A stretch of DNA of 64,000 bases from Kwoniella bestiolae CBS 10118 (taxonomy: Eukaryota > Basidiomycota > Tremellomycetes > Tremellales > Cryptococcaceae), in NCBI RefSeq assembly GCF_000512585.2, contig NC_089241.1, positions 4,916,001 through 4,980,000 on the forward strand, written 5' to 3'. Each line of letters begins with the position of its first letter. Positions within the stretch are counted from its first letter, which is position 1. Below the pieces are notes generated by a model that had not been told where the DNA came from, searched no databases, and was given only the letters and a program-made list of their open reading frames with translations. Positions 44,404-55,509 of this stretch are shown one piece after another. A program made the translations under genes and the position numbers.

Positions 44404-47400
44404 ATGGTCCCACCACCAACCCGATCACCAGTGACGGGCAACCCCGTCCCACCGTACTACATCCATTCCGACACCCTCAACTTTAGAGACGTACATGGTC
44501 GATCCCTCATACTGCGAGGAGTCAACCTATCAGGATCAGCCAAAAACCCCAACGGACAGCCATCGCATATCAGAGAGAACTTCTGGGAAGCAGCAGAAGC
44601 GGGTAAAGGAGATTTTATGAATAACCCGTTAAACTTGGAAGATGGTTCTGCGGATATACATCTTGCTAGACTAAGGGCATGGGGGTATAACATGTTGAGA
44701 TACGTTTTCACGTGGGAAAGCTTAGAGCACAAGGGACCAAAACAGTATGATTACGAGTATATGGATTATATAATACGGGTGTTGAAGAAATGTAAGGAGT
44801 GGGGGTTTAGGGTGTTTATGGACCCTCATCAGGATGTGGTAAGTTATCTTCCATTGCAATAAGTCACTCATTCAATAAGGCCATATGTGTTTGTGTCTCT
44901 CGAGTACTTGTCCTCTCTCCTGATGACTAGGCGAGCCCCCTTCGCGCCCCATCGCATCTTTGTCATCCTGCTCCGTTTCCAACGGATCGCCTACGGTGTC
45001 TCCGGTGTCTGCGAAGCTAATATACTATACATCGCAGTGGTCCCGATTCACCGGCGGATCAGGCGCACCTTTATGGACTCTCTACGCATGCGGTATCGAC
45101 CCCTACGGCCTCACACCCACCGCATCAGCATACATCCATTGTGAATGGCCCAACGCCGAGAATCCCAAACCTGAAGAATTCCCAGCAATGATATGGGGAA
45201 CCAACTATACTCATCTGGCAAATCAGACAATCTGGACACTCTTCTTCGCGGGTAAGACGTTCGCACCGAAGTGTATAATCGACGGCAAGAATATACAAGA
45301 TTACTTGCAAGATCACTTCATCGATGCTGTAGGAACACTGGCGAAGAAAATCGCTGAAGAAGCTTCAGATCTGCTGGATGAATGTATAATAGGATGGGAT
45401 AGTGTGAACGAGCCTGGAGAGGGTCTTATAGGGCATCACGATCTATCGAAGATACCTGATGAACAGCAGTTGAAGAAAGGTCCTACACCTACTCCCATTG
45501 AAGGTATGAGATTGGGTGAAGGTCAACCTCAGCAAGTCCAGATTTGGAATTTTGGTGCGATGGGTCCGTACAGAGGAGGCCATGAGTTGATTGATCCGAA
45601 GGGCAAGAAGCTGTGGTTGAGCAAGGAAGATGATGAGACGAGAGGAGGTGGGAAATGGGGTTGGACGAGGGGTGATAGTTGGGAGATGGGCAAGTGCAGT
45701 GAGTGGTGCCATCCCCAAGACCTAACATTCCATCGATTGCAGCACGATGCTGATTGTCGCTTGTGATGCTACCAGTCTGGGCCCAACACGGCGTATGGGA
45801 CCCCTCGACAGGCGACCTCCTCCAACCCAATTACTTCGTCACTCCTCCCGGCGACTCAGACCCAACGCACGAAGTAGAATTCGTAGCTGATTTCTGGTCG
45901 TTGCACTGGTTGTCTTACTCCTCCCGAATCAGAATCCATCATCCCGAATCTATCCACTTCATCCAAGCCCCCGTACTGAAACAACCCCCCAAATTACCTA
46001 AATCGTCCCTCAAGGATCGAGCGTGCTCGTCCCCCCATTTCTACGACGGGCTGACACTGATGACGAAACATTGGAATTGGTTTAATGCCGATGCGATAGG
46101 AGTGATAAGGAAGAAATACTGGTCGATTGTCCAGGCTGTTCGTGTTGGTGAACAGAACATTAGGAATATGGTGCAAGGTGAATTGGGGGTTTTGAAGCAG
46201 GATACAGTGGATGTGTTGGGGACTTATCCTACGTTGATTGGGGAAATTGGTATACCTTATGATATGGTAAGCTTTCGGTTTCATTGATCATTCAAAACGT
46301 GGTACGCACAAAAGCTGACGATTGCCGGCGTTGCGTAGGACGGCAAGAAGGCTTATGGGTATGTGGATGGAGGACGAGGCGAAGGTGATTACTCGAGTCA
46401 ACAGAGGGCATTGGACTGCTCGATGAACGCTTGTGATGGACCTAATTGCCTGAACTATACCATTTGGACATATGTTCCTGATCATTGTCACGAGTGGAGC
46501 GATAACTGGTGAGTTCCGCTCTTGACCCATTTTCCCCGACTTCCTTGACCCGCCTTCACCTACTTCGGATCAAACATTGGATCAGAGCTAATATAGTATT
46601 GTTATGACGCAGGAATGGCGAAGACCTTTCACTCTGGAGCAAAGATGACATCCCCCGCGAGACATTCCATGACGAGACTAAATCTTCTCCAGTAATCAAC
46701 TCATCTCTCTCCATTCCCACATCATCTTCAACAACCCTAGCTGCCTCTCGATCAACCACACCCAAGATTCCCTTTACTCCCGAATCGATCTTATCAGGAG
46801 ATGTACCCTCTTCCCTCATTTTAGATGGATCAAGAGCCGTCTCAGCTTTCTGTCGACCTTTCCCCATGAAAACGGTTGGTATACCCGATCGAATCGATTT
46901 TGACATTGCTACTACAGTTTTCAAGTACGTGGTAAGGGTCAATTCCGCCGATGTGGCCAGCAACGAAATTGCTACGGAGATCTTCGTGCCATATGTACAT
47001 TACGCTTCAACCTTGGGTGTAGACGATATCAGTCTTGCTGGAGGGGACAACTCGAGACTATCATCAAGGAACTCATCGAGAGTCGACCTGATTAATGGAG
47101 ATGATCAAAATCAAGATAAGAAGAACGGTACTTCCACCGTCCGATCTGTGAACCCCTCTGTAAGAGGGAAAGACGAGATCAACCTCGAATTGGATATCGA
47201 CGTGAAAATCACTCATGGGAGGTTTGAGCTGAATGGCCAGAAGTTGACTTGGTACTATGATGTACCCTGCAAGCAGAATGGGGACGTAGAGCAGAAATAT
47301 GAGATTCAGATCAAACGGAATGGTGGGGCACTAAGGAAGGATGTGGGATATGTCCAACAGGGTAGTTGGTTTGATGTATGTCCTAGTGGTTGTACTATCG

Positions 47401-47405
47401 CTTAA
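44404..47405 (+). CDS. GH5 sterylglucosidase (EGCrP2/Sgl1-like)
   Basis: A glycoside hydrolase family 5 enzyme of the endoglycoceramidase-related fungal group. In Cryptococcus, EGCrP2/Sgl1 hydrolyses ergosteryl glucoside and EGCrP1 hydrolyses glucosylceramide. About 800 aa in six exons. The N-terminus has LRGVNLSGSAK and EDGSADIHLARLRAWGYNML. MDPHQDV joins WSRFTGGSGAPLWTL across the intron 44839-45037. The acid/base Glu lies in IGWDSVNEPGEG and the nucleophile in LIGEIGIPYDM. YTIWTYVPDHCHEWSDNWNG and a beta-rich C-terminal domain follow, with the stop at 47405. No signal peptide, so it is probably cytosolic as known for the family. Sgl1-like rather than EGCrP1-like is an impression from length and sequence. 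Confidence 0.93.
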
Positions 47406-48308
47406 CGTCGTTCTCCTTATCCCTTTTTTTCCTTTGAAATACCCCTTTGTCGTTTCGCTTCTGTGCATCTTGATGTATGTTCTTTTCAACTGGGTTTGGA
47501 TTGTATTACTCGCATTTGTGTGTATGAATTGAATGGATGACACGATGTTGATGATTTGCTTTGCGAATAGGTCATGCGTGAGATCCAGAGATTATCGGGT
47601 GGCCTGGGTATATAGTTTGAAATGGGGTATTATCCAGTGAACACTGTCAAGAATCGATCATGAACGATTGATTGTAGATCTAAGCATAGTAGAACCAAGG
47701 AAAGAGTCAGATGCAGTGAAGTATGAAAGCATGCAGGCATTTAATTCAAGTAGAAGATAAATTAAGTTGGATACGTGAATCGGCATGTCAGCTAGTTAGT
47801 CATGAACGAGTTGGGTCATGCAGAGGGCTTTGCAGTACCAATGGTGTTCTCAAAAACCATGCACACAGCCAAAATGGGAATTGAGAAACGCATAAAGGGG
47901 TATGAGATTTTTGATAACCCGTCAGTCTATGGTGTTCTCCCCTGAGCGACGTGGCGAATCGAGAAACGCATTAAAATTTACATGGAAGTGGGGTCGAATT
48001 TGCTTGGCAGAAAATGTTTGAGAAGAGTATAGGCTGGACTGGTGGACCTGAGTCGCACGATGGCTATGATGTTCTTGCTTGATTGGTGTGTAGTAATTCC
48101 GAGGTGAGAGAAAGCCATCGGATTGACTAAAGTGGGTTAAGGCGGCGGTGGGATTCGACTCTATGCTGTTCTCGACTCAAAGCCCTGAACTTCGGATCGA
48201 GCTCTGACCTCCACTGAACGCGTCCACTTGAATGGAATTTGACATGTTTTCGAGAATCCATGATATATTGTTTACTTCTTTGTTCGACAGGATATTCATG
48301 ATGTTACT
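47406..48308. other. Intergenic region with imperfect direct repeats
   Basis: About 900 nt without a gene. It contains two related ~50-nt blocks (47840-47896 and 47929-47975). Confidence 0.5.
47840..47975 (+). repeat. Imperfect direct repeat pair
   Basis: Both copies start ATGGTGTTCTC and end GAATYGAGAAACGCAT followed by A/T-rich sequence, with diverged middles. They are separated by about 30 nt. Confidence 0.6.
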
Positions 48309-51197
48309 ATGACACTGCATCAACATGCGCGCAAGCATGTCCTTGTCAGTCTAGGTAGAATCAGAAGTGTGTCACGTCAGCTCCTATCCACTTCACTGGT
48401 GCAGTCGAATATTGTCCTTCGAAAAGTCCCTTTCATCATAAACCGTCAGTTCTCCCAAGCATTCTCTAGTCCGGCTTCGACACGACAGCATGATGCTTTA
48501 TCGGAGGTCATCAAAGAACAGGAGGATCAACATGATGGGACATCTACGCCGGGATCAAGCGGTATCACCCTTCGCCCTTATCAAGCTCATGCCATCCAAG
48601 CTTGTCTTGAAGCTTTGTCAAGTGGTTTAACACGTATAGGAGTTAGCTCGCCGACGGGCAGTGGAAAGACAACGATGTTTATGCACCTTATACCGCTGGT
48701 CAAATCTTACAACTTATCGGAGAATCAGTGGGACTCTAGAGATGGAAGGGGGAAGACGTTGATAGTGGTTGGAAGTGTCGAATTAGCGAATCAATCTGAA
48801 CTAGCTGCGAGGAGAATCCTCGGAAAGGATTGGACGGTAGAGGTCGAGCAGTCCAAGAGGACAGCTAGTGGGAGAGCCGATGTGTGAGTATCACTACTCA
48901 ATGAATACTCTAGTTGAGACAGAACGGACTGGGTGCTTATGATTTATTTCTAGTACGATAGCAACATATCAGACCCTCAACAATCCCGATCGATTGGCCA
49001 AGTTCGATCCGAGGGAGTTCAAGCTAGTCATAGTGGATGAGGCTCATCACGCTGCTGCACATTCGTAAGTTTCGTCGTCTCATCACCTCCGCGATATAGA
49101 TAGGAGTATTTAGTCTACATGATCCGGAATATTTGCATATCTGCTGACATTTGCGTGTTCTTAGTTACCTACGTCTCCTTCACTACTTCAACGCCCATGT
49201 CCAGCTCCCGAACTCCATCTTGCCTATTTCCAATCCTTCCTCCTCCGCATCGGAGCAGTTGAGCGTACCGATCATAGGCTTCTCAGCGACCTTCTCCAGA
49301 CCAGATCAATTAGCCCTTAGTGCTGTATTTGAGAAAATAGTATTTCACCGTGATATATCAGAGATGCTGGAAGACGGATGGCTGTCACCTGCAAGATCGA
49401 CTACTGTTCACGCAAAGCTGAATTTGGAGACGGTAGAAGAGAATGATCAAGGCGATTATAAGACCACTAGTTTGGCTAGTAGATTGAACACCCAGGAGAT
49501 TCGAGATTTAGTGGTAGGGAGCTATCTACACAAAGCTTGTGGGTGTATTCCCGGTCCTTCATAAAACATTCCCTCAGTGCCGTGGTATCACTTGTTGCTG
49601 ACGATACGAACCGCGATGAGCAGCCGAAAGACGATCAACCTTGATTTTCTGCGTGGATCTAAATCATGTAGCAGATCTAACGGACAGTTTCAGACAAGCT
49701 GGAATAGACGCTAGATCAATCTCGTCGTTGTCAAAATCCAACATCCGAAAACAAACTGTAGAAGCTTTTGGAAGAGGGGAATTCCCAGTCTTGATCAATT
49801 GCGAAGTTTTGACTGAAGGTGCCGATATACCTCAGGTAAGCACATGTGATAGATAGCCCTTCACCTCTACATCATATATGTATGACGCTGGTATTCACTT
49901 GTGGCTGCGATAGATCGATTGTATCATCCTGGCTAGACCAACAAAGAGCAGAAATCTCTTAGCTCAGATGGTACGTGCATCAGTTTCATCCGCAATAAAA
50001 GATGTTCAGCTGATGTGCCTATAGGTAGGAAGAGGATTACGATTATCTCCAGAAACGGGTAAAGAGGATTGTCACATCATCGATATCGTGGATAGTGTAA
50101 ATAAAGCTGGAGGTATGCTTGTCTCCCCCGCACTATGGGGCTTATCGCATGAAGAGGAGGAAGAGCAAGAAGGAGCAAGAGGTGAGGGTCAGGTCGCACA
50201 ACAGGAGGAATCTGGTATGTGTCGTAGGAATCTTTATTTGGGCATGACCAGACAACGCTGACTCGTCGGCTGTATATCAGCAGTCAACGCTCAGGGTGAC
50301 TACAAAATCACATTCATCGATCAAGATGATCCGTTCCGTATAGCGGGTGATAGCAGGCCTATAATTGACAAAGCTAGTAGCAATGCATGGGTCGCTTGTG
50401 GAAAGGGCAAGTACATCCTAGAAGCTATGGGTAAGTGCCTGTTACCATCGCTTTGTCACCCCCTCTGCTGAGCTCCGTGATTTATAGGTAATGGATATCT
50501 CGCAATCGACCGATCTCCAGCCAACTCCCCAGCGAAATTCATAATCACCTATAGAAACGCGATTCCCGCTGAACTCGCTGGACCTAGGGGTCCAAGATCA
50601 CCTTTCGGACGGGTGAAGACTGTTGGCCATGCAGATGAGCTGGAACGGGCTTTGCAGACTGGTGATAAGTACATCGAGAGAATTATGGGTAGAGATCTGT
50701 ATCTGCAGTAAGTGTCCCAATTTGACTGCTGGGTTTTTGTGATTCACGGCTCATGTAAATGGTTTATATCTGGATGTAGATTATCGAAATACGCTTCGTG
50801 GCGACGAAAACCCGCTTCGGAAAAAGCTATCAAATTGCTCCTAAAGCTCAAAGGGGCTGATAATCCATCTTCACTGCTGGATGATTTAGGACAAGAGAGA
50901 GACATAGATTTTTATGGTAAAAAGATGAACGTGGGCAGTTTGACGGCAGGAGAAGTATCTAGTTGGTTATGCGCCGCTAGGCATGGTGCTAAGGTGAGTT
51001 TCGTGTTCTCAGCAACGAACGGATGCACACCGCATTCGATGGAGTATGAAGTGGAAATGCTGATGATGTTCTGATAGACTGCCAAGGCTGCTGAGGACAG
51101 AAAGATAGAACGAGCAATCGCTAAGAAGGTGGCCAAGGAAGACAAAGAAAAAGCTTTGAGACAGAGGAATCTGCCTCTACCATCTAGGCGATCATAG
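48309..51197 (+). CDS. IRC3: Mitochondrial DEAD/DEAH helicase Irc3
   Basis: Irc3 is a superfamily 2 double-stranded DNA translocase that maintains mitochondrial DNA in yeast. It starts [17 protein letters not shown] at 48309, a basic targeting sequence. Helicase motifs in order: [12 protein letters not shown] (Q-motif region), SPTGSGKT (Walker A), [13 protein letters not shown] (motif II), GFSATF (motif III). The second RecA-like lobe has [26 protein letters not shown] and [24 protein letters not shown] (motif VI, split by an intron). The C-terminal Irc3-specific part ends at the TAG at 51197. About ten short introns. All core residues look intact. Confidence 0.94.
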
Positions 51198-52026
51198 TTG
51201 TGTTACATTGACGGCGACTATCAAATACACAATACACAACATACCCAGCACGTCCATAAACCCAAACTTCGGCTGCAGTGTGCAAAATCGCTTTGCCCCG
51301 TCGAAAAATGCACTTTACATTTGCAAATCGACTACGAAGGCTTCATGCTTCGATTTCTATCGAGAAGCATAATCATCGAGGGCGATTCCATTGTCCTGCT
51401 TCTCGATGACTTTGCTCCCCGGCAGTGATCATGAAGAATTCTGGCGTCTGCCTCTTCTGATGCTGCAATTGTTCTTGTATGCATGCAACGGCATTTTTAC
51501 AGGACAGTCGTTGCAGCATCTCCTCCATCAAAATTCATTGTGATTATTTGACTTCTTAAGAATCATTCGAGATTATTAATGCTCACAATGCACAGAGGTT
51601 ACTTACAGCTTCTTGGCGAAAGGAGGGGTGGTTTAAGGCATGGTTTCGTATAACACAGTTAGTGTTTGATGGTCACCACTTAACACAGTCTTAGGATACA
51701 ACAGACACCTCACCGCTCAAGAGGGACAGAAACCATCAAATTGATCAACTATCAAATCGTTTACAGCAGCTTTCGTGAATTCTTCACTTTTCTATTGCTA
51801 ACATGTTGAACAGATCCATGTCTGTCCCTTCATGACCAGCCACCGATCACCACGCTGTGGTGGTCCTGATTAGTCACAATTCTCCACTGAGTATAATCGT
51901 GGTAAGAATCTGATATAAGAAGATGGTGTCTGGTCCAACACAGCACTCCCTTCACACACTCTCTTTGAATACAGCCGTATCAGGGGGAATCTTCAAGAGA
52001 TTTTTGCCTTCTTGAATACAATCATC
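51198..52026. other. Intergenic region with two inverted repeats
   Basis: No gene. Two 10-bp perfect inverted repeats: ATCGAGAAGC (51359-51368) with GCTTCTCGAT (51398-51407), and GATGCTGCAA (51459-51468) with TTGCAGCATC (51511-51520). Confidence 0.5.
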
Positions 52027-52222
52027 ATGCGCCCTGTCGTATTGTTCGTCCTCTTTGCTTCTGTCGAAGTACGATTTTGTTCCAAGCTTCTTTTCCCACA
52101 GCTACAGTATTCAGATTCGCTCTCCACTCGTGTGTTGGAAACGCACATTATGGCTGAAGAAGGCGCCTTTTGAGCATGTTGTTCAAGTTCGTGATGCTAT
52201 ATGCTTCTCAAAGAATACCTAA
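52027..52222 (+). CDS. Possible tiny secreted protein
   Basis: ATG at 52027 opens MRPVVLFVLFASVE, a short signal-peptide-like run, followed by a possible 46-nt intron. A second exon (RSPLVCWKRTLWLKKAPFEH and a few more residues) would end near 52222. The intron lacks a good branch site. It may be a gene, or noise in front of the next one. Confidence 0.25.
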
Positions 52223-52230
52223 TCAGCATG

Positions 52231-52238
52231 TATAAAAG
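52231..52238 (+). promoter_or_regulatory. TATA box (TATAAAAG)
   Basis: A perfect TATA box about 140 nt before the presumed start of the small cysteine-rich secreted gene. Confidence 0.5.
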
Positions 52239-52370
52239 GCATTCATGCCCGAATGACCTGAACTACTCTCTTCGAACTCAATCCAACCTCACTTTCCTCC
52301 AACACCTTTGATTTTTATACCCCCACACTAGTTGAATAGCAATTTCGTGGGTTGCACTTCCCCTTGGTCA

Positions 52371-52748
52371 ATGCTTTCCATTTTACCACCAGTCTGACAC
52401 TTGTCGCAGCTACGACTACTCTCTTGACCAGCTCAGACGCATTCCCGAGATGGTAGAATACACTGATGCAGCAGGAAATTCCTCGTTTTAGTGAGTTACG
52501 TCCATTGGTACACCTCTCGAACATTTCGTAGTTCTGGTTGAGAATCTGACTATGCTTTTGCAATCAGTATTCTCGTTGCTATCTTCAACTTCAGAAACAA
52601 GAGGGCGTGTCAAGCTGTCCTCAATCCCATTGATCAAAATGGTAATTTCGTTACTTGTCAAAATGCCATTATGTGTCAAGTAGGAGAGAATACCGATACC
52701 AAGTGGCCGCAACTCTGTCTCAAGCGCAAGACGCTTTGTTCTGCCTGA
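52371..52748 (+). pseudogene. Small secreted cysteine-rich protein, start frame apparently broken
   Basis: The frame at 52370-52451 reads FHFTTSLTLVAATTTLLTSS then DAFPR, a classic secretory signal. A GTAGAA donor and a CTGAC branch before CAATCAG join it to the exon 52568-52748. That exon reads NKRACQAV, FVTCQNAIMCQVGENTDT and LCLKRKTLCSA with a TGA at 52746-52748, giving five cysteines in about 60 residues. No ATG is in frame. The ATG at 52371 (MLSILPPV then stop) is one base out of register, so a one-base deletion just after the start is likely, or an upstream exon is missed. No named family is recognised. Confidence 0.42.
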
Positions 52749-53600
52749 GGCGTTGTGGTGATATCTGATGGATGGGTGTACAGATCGAGCTTATAGACAA
52801 AGTACCTATTATCACGTAGGTTACGAATATCTCCCGGAGGAGAGACAAAACAGAAGACTCGATATTGAATGGCACCGACCTGAGCATGCTCGAAACGCTT
52901 AGAATGCTATATTCTAAGTGAGTGGGTCTAATCTTTTTGATAGTGATATCTATCGGTAGCTGATTGGTATACTGTGAAATGCAGCCACAATCGTAAGCCT
53001 GATACATCACTAGACACTGTTTGGTGATATACACGGGTTGATTGAACTGGATCGTGAGGTATGAAAGGTCTGATCTGTGATTCTTGATTGTGTGTAAGAA
53101 TGATCAATCTTGTACCCTTTGTGGATATGGCGATGCATGTGTGTATGCGGATTCGATTTTGATTATACCTTGCGGATTTGTGTCATGCTACTCCGCACAA
53201 TATATGTCATTTGAGAGATCAAGAAGACTCTCACTCAATCACGCAATCCGCCACAAACGTTCACCCAATCTGATGGACTGTGTACAAACATTTTGAGGCC
53301 TTGATCTCTCGACATGGCCATCCGGCATCACGCAACCCTATGTTTGCTGAATCAAGTGGGTCCATGCATCTGGCATATCGTTCAAAGGAGGGGTCACGAG
53401 CATACCAGTTGCGAGCCTTACCGCTTGTTGTCATCATTCCAAAGATAGGCTCGCCCTCCAGTTTACCATCAAGAGAATCTCACCCCGACACACGAGTTCC
53501 TGATTCATGCTTCTTCATTTCTCAATACATCTACTTTGTCTCAGACCATACGACAATTTATCGAGTATTGAAGCTTTAGTGATACTTACTTGAGCAAAGG
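52749..53600. other. Intergenic region
   Basis: Small unsupported ORFs only. It includes the promoter of the first zinc-finger/kinase gene. Confidence 0.45.
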
Positions 53601-55360
53601 ATGGCTTTCTACCCTTGTGCCATCGCCAATTGCATTTACGACGCACTCATCCAAGAGAACAGCTGTTACGCTTGTCGAAAACGATTCTGCTTCCATCATC
53701 TGTCCCATCCACTTCACGAGTGTTCCGTGGGCGAAGGTAGAGGTACTCCAGGCTTGATTCATACTTTAGCTGAAGAGTATGAGCCTGAAGTGAGTTCGCC
53801 TTGAGCTCACCAGTAATCGATCAACCCATCTTACTGAAGTATCTGACCTCTGCGCACAGACCTCTCAAATCCTCGAATGTCTCTCCACAGATATGATCAA
53901 AAATGAAGTCGAATCCCTTCGACCCGGTCATCTAGTAGAGAACGTCGAGCTTACAAATACCTGGAGAGACTTAGCGAGCAACTATCTTCAGGGTCAATCG
54001 AACTTCCATATCAAGATAAACTTCAAAGATGGTATCAGCTGGTTCATGCGAATCCGACGTCGAATATCACGAAATTATACGGATGAACCCATGAGGATGA
54101 ATATGGAAAGCGAAGTAGCTACCATGAATGCCTTGCATGATGTTGGAGTAGCTGTACCTTCAGCTTTTCGCAAACCCTCAAATAGCAAGAGCAAGTCAAC
54201 CAGACTGTTCAGAGCTTCATGATGTAGTGTAATGCTGACCGCTGATCGATTCGTAGTTCATCCAAAACTCATCTACAGCTATGTCAGTGAAATTCCTGGT
54301 GGACCGTGGCAGCCTTTCTATACTTCGATAGGAAGAGTTCACCCTTTACCAGATATGTCGGTGAATCACGTCCGAAGTCTCGCCAAATGGTTCATCGAGA
54401 TGCAGAAAGCCACTTTCGACAAAATTGGAAGTTTACACCACAACAGTCAAACTTCTGAGGTGGAAGTTGGTCCTGCCATTGGTCGATATCCTTATCAATC
54501 GACCGTACCCTACTACAATGGTCCATTCCGATGCTCAGCAGACTATTGGCTCGATCTTATTGATTCTCGATTGAGATTGATTAGAGAACGAAGATACTGT
54601 AGACATAGTGCGGAGATTTGGCTTTATCTGGGCTTGCTGGAAATCAGAGAGATTGTTGAGGGTTGTGAAGAGATGAGAAGTACTGGACCATTCTACATCA
54701 AGCACGATGACGATCAGTGGGATCACATTAGAGCGGACGAGAGTACGGGGGAAGTCACTGGGGTCATAGACTGGGAATGGTAAGTTGCGGATTGCTCATC
54801 GCCCGTCGTCCACGACTGGTTGAATTTCTATTGTTTGGCGCTTGTTTACGTTTGCAATCTCTCTTAGGTCATACACCACCTCGAAAGCCGAGGCATTCAA
54901 TTCACCAGCCGGATACGTTCCCGACCTCTTCTGGAATGGCAGCAACGAGGGCTACTCGCCCAGGGAAATCGTCTTGATTGAAGCGTACGCTTCATATGAT
55001 CGTCCCGACTTGGCCGATTGCGTCAAGAACGGAAGGAAGTATCATCGATTGGTGGATACGCTTCGATGGATGCAATTTCTTCCACTTCACATCAACTCGA
55101 TGCGTCGAGCGTTCTTGGGCCTTCCTGATGATCATCCGGGTTTACCCGAAGATGAGGAGAAATGTATTGAGGTTCTGAAGGAAAAATATAAGGACGTTGA
55201 AGGCTTGAAGTATCTGTTGGCTCATCCTTTCGACCTTTCAAATGCATCGCAGCAAGTGAAAGCTATCAGACCAAAGAAGAAGAGTATGGGTCCGAAAACT
55301 CAGGCTAAGAAGGTAACGGAGAAGGCGGAAGAAGGACCATTCGGGGAAAATGGGGATTGA
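53601..55360 (+). CDS. AN1-like zinc finger fused to APH-like kinase fold, copy 1
   Basis: The N-terminus has a Cys/His cluster (CAIANC, CYACRKRFCFHHL, HPLHEC) spaced like an AN1 zinc finger. After an intron (53791-53861 region) comes an aminoglycoside-phosphotransferase-like fold: ILECLSTDMIKNEVESLRPG, FHIKINFKDGISWFMRIRRR, EVATMNALHDVGVAVPSA. The catalytic-loop region is YIKHDDDQWDHI and then GVIDWEW. In classical APH enzymes this loop reads H-G-D-x-H-x-x-N. Here His and Asp remain but the magnesium-binding Asn position is His, so activity is doubtful. The intron at 54191-54256 appears to be GC-AG. A final exon after DWEW (SYTTSKAEAF...) ends with a lysine-rich tail at 55360. Substrate unknown. 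Confidence 0.8.
54191..54256 (+). other. GC-AG intron of zinc-finger/kinase copy 1
   Basis: The donor is GCAAGT after AAGA, the branch is CTGAC and the acceptor is TCGTAG, 66 nt, phase 1. It restores the frame from FRKPSNSK to HPKLIYSYVSEI. No usable GT donor restores the frame without crossing a stop. Confidence 0.65.
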
Positions 55361-55509
55361 AGGAACACTGATATTCAGGATCATATGACTCAGCTGGCGA
55401 CTTGTTGTATACTATGATCAGAATGAAGAAAGGCATGACTTGATGTACAGTATAGCTCCTGAAACATCCATGCAATATATGAATTCACGAAGTCGTTATG
55501 CGGATAGAT
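55361..55509. other. Short shared 3' intergenic
   Basis: About 150 nt between the two convergent, tail-to-tail paralogues. Confidence 0.6.
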
